36,177 bases of DNA from Mycobacterium arosiense ATCC BAA-1401 = DSM 45069 (lineage in GTDB: Bacteria; Actinomycetota; Actinomycetes; Mycobacteriales; Mycobacteriaceae), in contig NZ_MVHG01000050.1 of assembly GCF_002086125.1 (NCBI RefSeq), positions 1-36,177 of the forward strand, given 5' to 3'. The stretch's first letter is position 1; each line of letters begins with the position of its first letter. A program made the position numbers and the translations under genes. Below are positions 23,994 to 30,477 of the stretch, in pieces. Below the pieces are notes generated by a model that saw only the letters and a program-made list of their open reading frames with translations, was not told the DNA's origin and did not search any database.

Positions 23994-25111
23994 CAGTCTT
24001 CCTCGCCGAAGCGATCCACCAGGTGCGAGTTGACGCCGTCGGCGTCGAGGGTCCGCGCCACCAGGTAGCCGGCGCCCATCCAGGCGCGGCGCGTCCACTT
24101 GCCGAACGACACCCTGGTGCCGGGCGCGCCGGAGGCGGCCGGCATCATTTTCACCCGCTCCAGCGCCTCCTTGACGCCCCGGGGACTGAGGGGATGTGCG
24201 TCGGTGAACGCGCGCACCAGCGTGGCCGCGACGTCGCGGTTGACCACCGTCACGCAATATTCGGGGCGGCTGCCGTTGTATTTCTTCGCGTAACGGTCCA
24301 GGAAGTCCTGGCCGATCCGGTTCGCCTCGTCGTACTGGTCCACCCCGGTCCAGCCCAGGAACGCCTTCCACATGGTGGGATTGACCCAGGCGTTCTGCCA
24401 CGCCGTCGTGGTGAAGCGGGGCGGGTCCCAGCCGAGGGACTCGAGCGCCGGGTTGACGAAGACGATGCCGAAGCCGAAGCCCAGGTGCACGATCGCCTCG
24501 GCCTTCGCCTCCTGCAGCGTCTGCACCGCGGCGTTGATGTCCTGAGCGGTCTGCGCGATGGCAACTTCCGCGACGATCCGAATACCTTTGCGGCGGCACG
24601 CACTTCGCAGGTTCGTCAGGTAACTCTGTCCAATCAGGCTCTGCTCGACCAGCACACCGATCTCGGCGAGTCCGCGCTTGGCGATGAGGTCGGCCAAGAA
24701 GATCGGCTCGTCGGTCATGGATCCCTGCGGGAAGGCGAAGGTCCAGTCGCCCAGCCAGTCGTCGGTGCCGGTCACGCTGATCGCGGGGACCTTGAATCGT
24801 TCCTCGATCGCTTCCCGCAACGGCACGCAGTTGTCGGTGATGTTCGGACCGAAGACCACCAGGCAGCCCTCGTCGACCAGTTCGCCATACGCGTCGATCA
24901 CCGCCTTGACCGAACCCTTGGGCAAACCCTCGGCCTCGCGATAGATCATCTGCACCGGCCGGTCCATCAGACCCTGGGCGACGGCTTCCTCGAAGATGAG
25001 CTCGAAAGTCCGGGTGAAGGAGGCGAACAGGTCTTCGGGAAAGCCCGGCGGGAGCTTGAAGTCCATCAAATAGCCGACCTTGATCGGCTCAGCGCTGCTC
25101 TCGTAGGACAT
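23993..25111 (-). CDS. Periplasmic-binding-protein-fold ligand-binding protein without a signal peptide
   Basis: 372 residues from ATG 25111 behind a perfect GGAGGT. The fold is that of the Leu/Ile/Val-type (Peripla_BP_6) family: IKVGYLMDFKLPPG, CLVVFGPNITDNCVPLREAIEERFKVPAISVTG, LIAKRGLAEIGVLVEQSLIGQSYLTNLRSACRRKGIRIVAE and AEAIVHLGFGFG. The N-terminus has no hydrophobic segment or lipobox, and no ABC permease or ATPase is encoded nearby. A cytosolic sensor or carrier of the pathway's substrate, as AmiC is for amides, is more likely than a transporter part. It is the first gene of a tightly packed operon under operator S1. Confidence 0.8.
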   Translation of the reverse strand: MSYESSAEPIKVGYLMDFKLPPGFPEDLFASFTRTFELIFEEAVAQGLMDRPVQMIYREAEGLPKGSVKAVIDAYGELVDEGCLVVFGPNITDNCVPLREAIEERFKVPAISVTGTDDWLGDWTFAFPQGSMTDEPIFLADLIAKRGLAEIGVLVEQSLIGQSYLTNLRSACRRKGIRIVAEVAIAQTAQDINAAVQTLQEAKAEAIVHLGFGFGIVFVNPALESLGWDPPRFTTTAWQNAWVNPTMWKAFLGWTGVDQYDEANRIGQDFLDRYAKKYNGSRPEYCVTVVNRDVAATLVRAFTDAHPLSPRGVKEALERVKMMPAASGAPGTRVSFGKWTRRAWMGAGYLVARTLDADGVNSHLVDRFGEED

Positions 25112-25153
25112 CCGACCTCCAGGTAATAAACTCACGCGCCCCGATTTCAGCAA

Positions 25154-25199
25154 ACCTAATATTTGTTCAGACCCTAGCGAGGGCGGTATGCAGCGTCAA
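25154..25199 (-). promoter_or_regulatory. Operator S1 and promoter of the ligand-binding/P450 operon
   Basis: On the minus strand TTGACG (25199-25194), a 17-bp spacer and TAGGGT (25176-25171) form a good sigma-A promoter. The predicted transcription start falls inside ACCTAATATTTGTT (plus strand 25154-25167), a member of the six-copy operator family. Binding there would block initiation of the whole operon. Confidence 0.7.
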
Positions 25200-25210
25200 T
25201 CATCGGACCC

Positions 25211-26053
25211 CTAGGACCCATCCGGCGCGAGATAGATCTCGATCATTTCGCCCAGCGCCTTGCCCACCGCCGCGTCGTCGGTCAGCGGGCCCGCTATCGC
25301 GGCCCGGGCCGCGTCTCGCATGCTCAACCCCTCGGCGACCAGCCTGCCCGCGGCGATCAGCACCCGCGTCGACGCCACCTCGCGCAGCCCGCCGGCTTCC
25401 AGCCGGCGGATGGCCTGCCCGAAGCGGACCAGCTCGGCCGCGGTCGCGCCGTCCACCCCCGCCTCGTGCGCGACGATGCCCTCCTCGATATCGGTTGTGG
25501 GAAAACCGAATTCGATGGCCACCATCCGCTGCCGCGTCGAGTCCTTGAGATCCTTCAGCACACTCTGGTAGCCGGGGTTGTAGGACACCACCAGGCCGAA
25601 TCCGGGCGCGGCGTCCAGCGTGACGCCGAGTCGCTCGATTGGCAGCTGCCGCCGGTGGTCGGCGAGCGGGTGCAGCACCACCGTGGTGTCCTGGCGGGCT
25701 TCGACCACCTCGTCGAGGTAGCAGATCGCCCCTTCCCGCACCGCCCGGGTCAGCGGGCCGTCCACCCACACCGTCTCGTCACCGCGCAGCAGGTAGCGGC
25801 CGACCAGGTCGGCGGTGGTGAGGTCGTCATGGCAGGCGACGGTGATCAGCGGGCGCCCGAGGTCGTGGGCCATCGCCTCGACGAATCGCGTCTTGCCGCA
25901 CCCCGTCGGACCCTTGAGGACCAGCGCCAGGCCCTGCCGGTAGGCCGCCTTGAAAACCGCCTCTTCGCTGCCGACCGCTTGGTAGTAGGGCCGCACGGCC
26001 TCCCCTTCGGGGGTCCCTCGGTTGAAGTAAGCAAGCCCCGACTCGTTGGCCAT
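25211..26053 (-). CDS. MoxR-type AAA+ ATPase (CbbQ/NorQ family)
   Basis: 280 residues from ATG 26053 (AAGGGAAG upstream). Walker A is G48-P-T-G-C-G-K-T55 and Walker B is CYLDE (D114, E115). PLITVACHDDLTTADLVGRYLL is diagnostic of the CbbQ/NirQ/NorQ group, and SYNPGYQ carries the sensor-1 Asn. These hexameric ATPases pair with a VWA protein to insert cofactors into, or reactivate, metalloenzymes (Rubisco for CbbQO, nitric-oxide reductase for NorQD). No nor or Rubisco genes are nearby, so the client here is probably an enzyme of this pathway. The gene lies 34 bp downstream of the VWA gene. Confidence 0.92.
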   Translation of the reverse strand: MANESGLAYFNRGTPEGEAVRPYYQAVGSEEAVFKAAYRQGLALVLKGPTGCGKTRFVEAMAHDLGRPLITVACHDDLTTADLVGRYLLRGDETVWVDGPLTRAVREGAICYLDEVVEARQDTTVVLHPLADHRRQLPIERLGVTLDAAPGFGLVVSYNPGYQSVLKDLKDSTRQRMVAIEFGFPTTDIEEGIVAHEAGVDGATAAELVRFGQAIRRLEAGGLREVASTRVLIAAGRLVAEGLSMRDAARAAIAGPLTDDAAVGKALGEMIEIYLAPDGS

Positions 26054-26084
26054 CGCTTCCCTTCTGCCACTTCCGGCGATTGGG

Positions 26085-26113
26085 AGCCTAGCCGGAACAG
26101 ATGTTTGTTTCAA
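26085..26113 (-). promoter_or_regulatory. Operator S2 and internal promoter for the ATPase gene
   Basis: TTGAAA (26113-26108), a 17-bp spacer and TAGGCT (26090-26085) lie at the end of the VWA gene; the -10 box begins with that gene's TAG stop. The spacer holds AACAAACATCTGTT (minus strand 26109-26096), the S2 operator copy, which also encodes the last VWA residues T-N-I-C. Confidence 0.65.
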
Positions 26114-26918
26114 GTGGCGCGACTCGTGGCGAAGGCCTCCGGTGCGCCAATGATGTTCCGGGACTTGGCATCACCGATACCCTGCGACGGACCTCCGCCG
26201 AACGCAGCGCGGAGCGGAACAGTGGCCCGATCACAACGGCGAGCTGCTCGGGGCGCGCGATGGTCGCGTGCGCGGTGCTGCCGAAAACCCTGCGCAGCGA
26301 ATGCACGTCGGTTCCCGCGCCGATCGTCAGGCATACGCAGCCGGTCCCCCGGCGGCGGGCCTCCGTGAGCGCGCGGCGCGCGTCCGCGGCACCGTATGCC
26401 CGCTCGTAGCCGTGGTCGTAGGCCAACCCGTCGGAGAGCACCACCAGTAGCCGCCGTGACGTGCCGCCGCGCGCCTCCAGGGTCGCCGCACCGTGTCGAA
26501 TCGCCGCGCCCAGGCGTGAATAGGCGCCGGGTTCGAGGCTGTTGAGCCGCCTGACGACCTGCGCGTTCAGCGGGTCGTCGAACCGCTTGACCGGCACCAT
26601 GGTCACCGCGCGGCGGCCCTGCGAGTAGTACGCGTACAGCGCGACGCGGTCACCTAGGTCGTGCAGGGCCACGGTCAGGTTGGCGACGGCCGCACGCTGT
26701 TGTTCGTGCACCGTGCGTCCGACCGTTCCGGGTTCGCCCGCCGAGCCCGACACGTCGAGCAGCAGCAGCACCGACAGGTCGCGACGGCGCCGCAGGCTGT
26801 CCAGGTACACGGCCTCGTCGGGCACCGACCCGGCCCGGACCTCGACCCGGGCTTCCACGGCCGCGTCTATGTCGATGTCGTCGCCCTGCACCTGTCGGTG
26901 GCGAGGGTGCAGCCCCAT
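26088..26918 (-). CDS. C-terminal part of NorD/CbbO-like VWA protein (after in-frame amber codon)
   Basis: 276 residues beginning at ATG 26918. It is continuous in frame with the upstream piece but separated from it by a TAG (26930-26928) and three codons. This piece has the whole von Willebrand A domain: the MIDAS D55-V-S57-G-S59 in LLLLDVSGSAGEP, YSRLGAAIRHG, and LVVLSDGLAYDHGYERAYGAADARRAL, then a C-terminal FRSALRSAEVRRR. The conserved LGMGLHPRHRQVQGDDIDIDAAVEARV leading into the domain is the normal middle of one larger NorD-type protein. Reinitiation at ATG 26918 (10 nt after the stop) could make it as a separate subunit. Otherwise this is the downstream part of a disrupted gene. Confidence 0.75.
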   Translation of the reverse strand: MGLHPRHRQVQGDDIDIDAAVEARVEVRAGSVPDEAVYLDSLRRRRDLSVLLLLDVSGSAGEPGTVGRTVHEQQRAAVANLTVALHDLGDRVALYAYYSQGRRAVTMVPVKRFDDPLNAQVVRRLNSLEPGAYSRLGAAIRHGAATLEARGGTSRRLLVVLSDGLAYDHGYERAYGAADARRALTEARRRGTGCVCLTIGAGTDVHSLRRVFGSTAHATIARPEQLAVVIGPLFRSALRSAEVRRRVSVMPSPGTSLAHRRPSPRVAPLETNICSG

Positions 26919-26927
26919 GCCGAGCCG

Positions 26928-27863
26928 CTACAGCGGCCGCCGCATCCCGCTGGCGTCGTCCATAGCCTGGGTGGCCGAGGCTTTGATCTCAGGATCGATC
27001 TCGCGCACCGTGCACCAGGCCGGCCGGTAGCTCTTGCGCGCGACGTTCCATTCCGGATATCGCACGCCGTCCGCGGCGGTTCGGCTTTCGTCCTCGGCGT
27101 CCGCCTCGTCGCCGGACGTCGAGGCCAGCGACGTCACAGCGTATGCGCCGCGCTCGCCGGAGTTGGTGCGATGGGTCGGGTTGTCCGCGCCGGGCGGGCC
27201 GCCGCCACTACCGGTCTTACGCGCCGAGGACAGCATTGTTTTCAACCACTTTCCGATGAATCCGCCGCCGCCGACGGGGCTGGTGAACAGGTCGGGATCG
27301 TCGGAGTCGTCCACCTCACCGTCGTCGAGTTCGTCCAGTTCCGTTGCGCCATTGCGCCGGGGCGCATGCCCGGGCGCGAGCTCCGCATCCGGTGCCACCC
27401 GGGCGCATGCGGACAGCACCTTCGCCGCGCGGATCGCGCCGAATGCCGGCGGCGGCTTATCGAGCCCCACCCGTGACGCGGCGAGGTCAAGTGACGCGTG
27501 GGGCGAATCGCTGCGGCGGGCGATGTCCGGGTCACCCTGTGACGCCAAAACGCTTGGCAACAAGGCGGCATTCGCGATCAGCGCGCGGTGGCCCTCGACC
27601 GCCAGATAACGCATGGCCAGTTTGCGGTGTCGCACCAATCGAGCAACCACAACGGAATCCAGGCTGCCGGCCGCGATCATCGAGGCGTGCACGGCGACCG
27701 ACTCGAGCCGCGTGTGGGGCGGTGCGGCGGCATCGACGTAAATCGTCTGGCCGTCCGTCCACGCTGGTTCGCCGGATGGCAGTTCGGCGACCGCTGTCGC
27801 CCGTCCCGCGAGCGCGGAGGCGAGCATGCCGAGTCCCTGCACCCGGTCGCCCCGGTCCCCCAC
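26928..27863 (-). CDS. N-terminal part of NorD/CbbO-like VWA protein (ends at in-frame amber codon)
   Basis: 311 residues from GTG 27863 behind GGAGGTG. It holds the helical N-terminal domain (MLASALAGRATAVAELP, WTDGQTIYVD, ESVAVHASMIAAGSL), the acidic linker ELDELDDGEVDDSDDPDLF and the YPEWNVARKSYRPAWCTV segment that in family members leads straight into the VWA half. The frame stops with TAG right after MRRPL, and the codons after it (R-L-G-M-G-L) carry on the homologous sequence without a frameshift. A single base change such as TCG to TAG would explain it. The two halves together (about 590 residues) have the family's usual length. Confidence 0.75.
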   Translation of the reverse strand: MGDRGDRVQGLGMLASALAGRATAVAELPSGEPAWTDGQTIYVDAAAPPHTRLESVAVHASMIAAGSLDSVVVARLVRHRKLAMRYLAVEGHRALIANAALLPSVLASQGDPDIARRSDSPHASLDLAASRVGLDKPPPAFGAIRAAKVLSACARVAPDAELAPGHAPRRNGATELDELDDGEVDDSDDPDLFTSPVGGGGFIGKWLKTMLSSARKTGSGGGPPGADNPTHRTNSGERGAYAVTSLASTSGDEADAEDESRTAADGVRYPEWNVARKSYRPAWCTVREIDPEIKASATQAMDDASGMRRPL

Positions 27864-27880
27864 CCCTCACCTCCGGTGTG

Positions 27881-27928
27881 TTGACCAAATATCTGTTCCA
27901 CCGTAGAGTCCGGCTGCACGCCAGTCAA
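27881..27928. promoter_or_regulatory. Operator S3 with overlapping divergent promoters
   Basis: Plus strand: TTGACC (27881-27886), a 17-bp spacer, TAGAGT (27904-27909). Minus strand: TTGACT (27928-27923), a 17-bp spacer, TACGGT (27905-27900), directed to the VWA gene. Operator ACCAAATATCTGTT (27884-27897) overlaps the plus -35/spacer and the minus start region, so one bound regulator could shut both directions. Confidence 0.7.
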
Positions 27929-27980
27929 TGAATCAGGAGCACACGGCGCCTCGCCGCCCCGCGCACGCCGGCCGGCGTCA

Positions 27981-28009
27981 TTGACCAATAATCTGCTCGA
28001 CCGTAGAGT
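27981..28009 (+). promoter_or_regulatory. Operator S4 and proximal promoter of the acyl-CoA dehydrogenase operon
   Basis: TTGACC (27981-27986), a 17-bp spacer and TAGAGT (28004-28009). ACCAATAATCTGCT (27984-27997) is the most diverged operator copy. Transcription would start near 28016, close to an in-frame TTG (28015) and 35 nt before GTG 28051. Confidence 0.65.
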
Positions 28010-28050
28010 CCGGCTTGGCCACAAGGTTTTCCGATGCTAAAGACAGAAAC

Positions 28051-29208
28051 GTGGACTTTTCCTACCCGGCGGACGTGGAACGATTCCGCAGCGAGCTGCG
28101 CGACTGGCTGGCGCAGAACCTGACCGACGAGCTGGTCGCGGCCCGCCGGCCCACCGGCCGCGACGACGCCGCGTTCGAGATGCTGCGCGCCTGGAACGCG
28201 AAGATGGCCGACGCGGGATGGGCCGCCGTGTCCTGGCCGCCCGAATACGGCGGGCGCGGCGCGACGGTGCTCGAACAGCTGGTCTACACCGAAGAGACCA
28301 CCCGCGCTCGAGCTCCCATGCCGCTCAACGTGATTGGACTCAACAACATCGCCCCGGCCATCATGCAGTACGGCACCGAGAGCCAGAAGCTCACGCTGCT
28401 CCCCCGCATGATGCGCGCCGACGACATCTGGTGCCAGGGAATGTCGGAGCCAGAGGCGGGGTCCGACCTCGCGGCGCTGCGCACCCGCGCGGTGCGAGAC
28501 GGCCCAAAAGATAGTGACTTCGTCGTCAACGGGCAGAAGATCTGGACCTCGCTGGGGCATCGGGCCGATTGGTGTCAGCTGTACGTGCGCACCGATCCCG
28601 AGGCGCCCAAACATCAGGGGATCTCCTGCCTGATCGTCGACATGACGCTGCCCGGCATCGAGGTTCGCCCGCTCGTCACGCTCAACGGTGAGGCCGACTT
28701 CGCCGAGGTGTTCTTTCACGACGTGCGGGTGCCGGCGGACGCGTTGCTCGGGCCGTTGAATGCGGGGTGGCAGGTGGCCACCACCACGCTCAGCCACGAG
28801 CGCGCCGGCGCCGCCAGGCTGTACGCGGAGATGCAGGTCCGGCTCGAAGAGCTGGTAAATGACCTCGCCGCGGTCGACAGCGGCGCACTGGACGATCCGG
28901 TGACGTTGCGGCGGCTCGGCGAAATCGCGCTTCGCATCAAGTATCTCGAAGTCCTGTGCCAGCGGTCGATCTCGGCGTCATTGCATGGCGGGGACGCGTT
29001 TGGGTCGGCCAGCCTCGCCAAGACGGTGTGGGGTGAGATCGGCCAGGACCTCGCGGCATTGGCCTTTGACGTGCTGGGTACCAGCGGCGCCGGAGCGCCG
29101 TGGGCGAACTACCGCCTGACGTCGCGGTCGCTGACCATCGCGGGCGGCACCACGCAGGTCAACAAAAACATCACCGCGCAGCGGGTGCTGGGGTTGCCGC
29201 GGAAATGA
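28051..29208 (+). CDS. Acyl-CoA dehydrogenase, FAD-signature subunit of a heteromeric enzyme
   Basis: 385 residues from GTG 28051 (V-D-F-S-Y-P-A-D); TTG 28015 would add 12 residues and be nearly leaderless. It has the N-terminal helical domain with WPPEYGGRGAT, CQGMSEPEAGSDLAALRTRA contacting FAD, and the C-terminal TIAGGTTQVNKNITAQRVLGLPR. The catalytic Glu that normally lies in the C-terminal domain is not seen here but is present in the next gene. This split is that of alpha2-beta2 enzymes such as ChsE1-ChsE2, which dehydrogenate steroid side-chain CoA thioesters. The next gene overlaps by 4 nt (ATGA). Confidence 0.92.
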   Translation: MDFSYPADVERFRSELRDWLAQNLTDELVAARRPTGRDDAAFEMLRAWNAKMADAGWAAVSWPPEYGGRGATVLEQLVYTEETTRARAPMPLNVIGLNNIAPAIMQYGTESQKLTLLPRMMRADDIWCQGMSEPEAGSDLAALRTRAVRDGPKDSDFVVNGQKIWTSLGHRADWCQLYVRTDPEAPKHQGISCLIVDMTLPGIEVRPLVTLNGEADFAEVFFHDVRVPADALLGPLNAGWQVATTTLSHERAGAARLYAEMQVRLEELVNDLAAVDSGALDDPVTLRRLGEIALRIKYLEVLCQRSISASLHGGDAFGSASLAKTVWGEIGQDLAALAFDVLGTSGAGAPWANYRLTSRSLTIAGGTTQVNKNITAQRVLGLPRK

Positions 29209-30326
29209 ACCTCGAACTCACCGACGAGCAGGCGGCGCTGCGCGACACCACGCGGCGCTTCCTGGCCGAGAAGGCACCGATCGCACAACATGTCCGGGCG
29301 CTGCTCGACGATCCGACCGGGACGGACGAGACGGTGTGGCGCGGTCTCGCCGACCTGGGAACCACCGGTCTGCTCATACCGGAGACGTACGGCGGCGCCG
29401 GCATGGCGATGGTCGAGGCCGGCATCGTCGCCGAAGAGCTGGGCGCCGCGCTGCATCCCGGGCCGTGGTTGTCGACGGCGGTGGCCGCCGCGCGGGCGCT
29501 GACCCGGCTCGGCGCCGGCGAGGTCGCACCGGAGTTGTTGCGCGGCATAGCCGACGGCACCACCATCGCCACGGTCTGCTTTCCGGATTCGGTGAACCCC
29601 CCGGTTGCCGCGGGCCGACGCGATGACGCGATCGTGTTGGACGGCGAGATCGCCGCGGTGCCCGACGCCGCTGCCTCCGACGTGCTGCTCGCGGTCGCCG
29701 AGGAGGCCGAGGGCACCGCCCTTTTCGCGGTGCGGGCCGGCTCGTCCGGGGTGTCATTCGCGTCCGAACGCGGCATCGACCCGACCCGCAAGCGGTTCCG
29801 CGTCACCTTCGACGCCGCACCCGCGCAACGGCTGGCCGCGGCGCCCACCGTCGACCTGGCCGCGGTGATCGACGACGTGCTGATCGCCACCGCGGCCGAC
29901 GCGCTGGGCGCCGCGCGCGCCATCATGACCCTCGCCGTCGAATACGCCAAAAGCAGAACGCAATTCGGCCAGCCGATCGGGTCCTTCCAGGCCGTCCAGC
30001 ACCTGTGTGTGGACATGTACGAGACGGTCGAGCTGGCCCGCGGCGGCGTGATCCACGCCTTGTGGGTCAGCGACGCCTGCCCGGATGCGGACGGTCAAGC
30101 CGGCGAGGAGCGGCATCTTGCCGCGGTGCGGGCCAAGGCGTTCGCCGGGCGACTGGCCACCGTGGCCGACACCGCCATCCAGGTGTTCGGCGGGATCGGC
30201 TACACCTGGGAACACGACGCCCACCTGTACCTCAAGCGCCTGCTGAGCTGGAGCGCGTTTCGCGGCGGCCCCGACGACTACCTGACCGAACTCGGTGCGG
30301 CCCTGGCCGAGCGAGGTCGACCCTGA
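29205..30326 (+). CDS. Acyl-CoA dehydrogenase, catalytic-Glu subunit of a heteromeric enzyme
   Basis: 373 residues from ATG 29205, translationally coupled to the preceding subunit. The N-terminal domain (LTDEQAALRDTTRRFLAEKAP, GLLIPETYGGAGM) and C-terminal domain (SRTQFGQPIGSFQAVQHLCVDMYE, QVFGGIGYTWEHDAHLYLKRLL) are present, with the probable catalytic base Glu in GYTWEHD. The middle beta-domain is degenerate and lacks the usual FAD loop, as in the paired subunits of mycobacterial heteromeric FadE enzymes. With its partner it should catalyse the first beta-oxidation step on a bulky acyl-CoA. Confidence 0.92.
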   Translation: MNLELTDEQAALRDTTRRFLAEKAPIAQHVRALLDDPTGTDETVWRGLADLGTTGLLIPETYGGAGMAMVEAGIVAEELGAALHPGPWLSTAVAAARALTRLGAGEVAPELLRGIADGTTIATVCFPDSVNPPVAAGRRDDAIVLDGEIAAVPDAAASDVLLAVAEEAEGTALFAVRAGSSGVSFASERGIDPTRKRFRVTFDAAPAQRLAAAPTVDLAAVIDDVLIATAADALGAARAIMTLAVEYAKSRTQFGQPIGSFQAVQHLCVDMYETVELARGGVIHALWVSDACPDADGQAGEERHLAAVRAKAFAGRLATVADTAIQVFGGIGYTWEHDAHLYLKRLLSWSAFRGGPDDYLTELGAALAERGRP

Positions 30327-30394
30327 TCCAGATATAGAATGGGGCTTTCACCGCTTTGTCCAGCGCATTCACCGCGCGCAGTCTGATAGCTTTT

Positions 30395-30408
30395 AACAAA
30401 GATTTGGT
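30395..30408 (-). promoter_or_regulatory. Operator S5, upstream of the double-TetR gene
   Basis: Minus strand reads ACCAAATCTTTGTT. It lies just downstream of TAGCTT (30387-30392), a -10 candidate, and 20 bp before the leader ORF. This suggests that the regulator represses its own gene. Confidence 0.65.
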
Positions 30409-30427
30409 TTGCCTAGGAGAGGGACGA

Positions 30428-30475
30428 ATGCGAATGCTCGCCGACCCGCAGTCGTCCAGGCTCGCCCACCGCTGA
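30428..30475 (+). CDS. 15-codon leader ORF ahead of the regulator
   Basis: ATG 30428 follows a good ribosome site (GGAGAGGGA, 30416-30424) and encodes M-R-M-L-A-D-P-Q-S-S-R-L-A-H-R before TGA at 30473-30475. Only 2 nt separate that stop from the ATG of the TetR gene, which has no ribosome site of its own. Ribosomes finishing this ORF would reinitiate on the regulator. The peptide itself need not have a function. Confidence 0.5.
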   Translation: MRMLADPQSSRLAHR

Positions 30476-30477
30476 CC

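Larger units (their letters stand above)
27881..28015 (+). repeat. Duplicated 35-bp promoter-operator unit, exact 100-bp period
   Basis: Units 27881-27915 and 27981-28015 match at 31 of 35 positions, including -35, operator, 17-bp spacing and -10 (TAGAGT). The 65 bp between them contain a perfect palindrome ACGCCGGCCGGCGT (27965-27978) and no gene of quality. Confidence 0.75.

Noticed and set aside
27928..27984. 18-codon ORF between the duplicated promoters
   Set aside because: Basic low-complexity peptide with little ribosome-site support, and it overlaps the second promoter; chance ORF is more likely.
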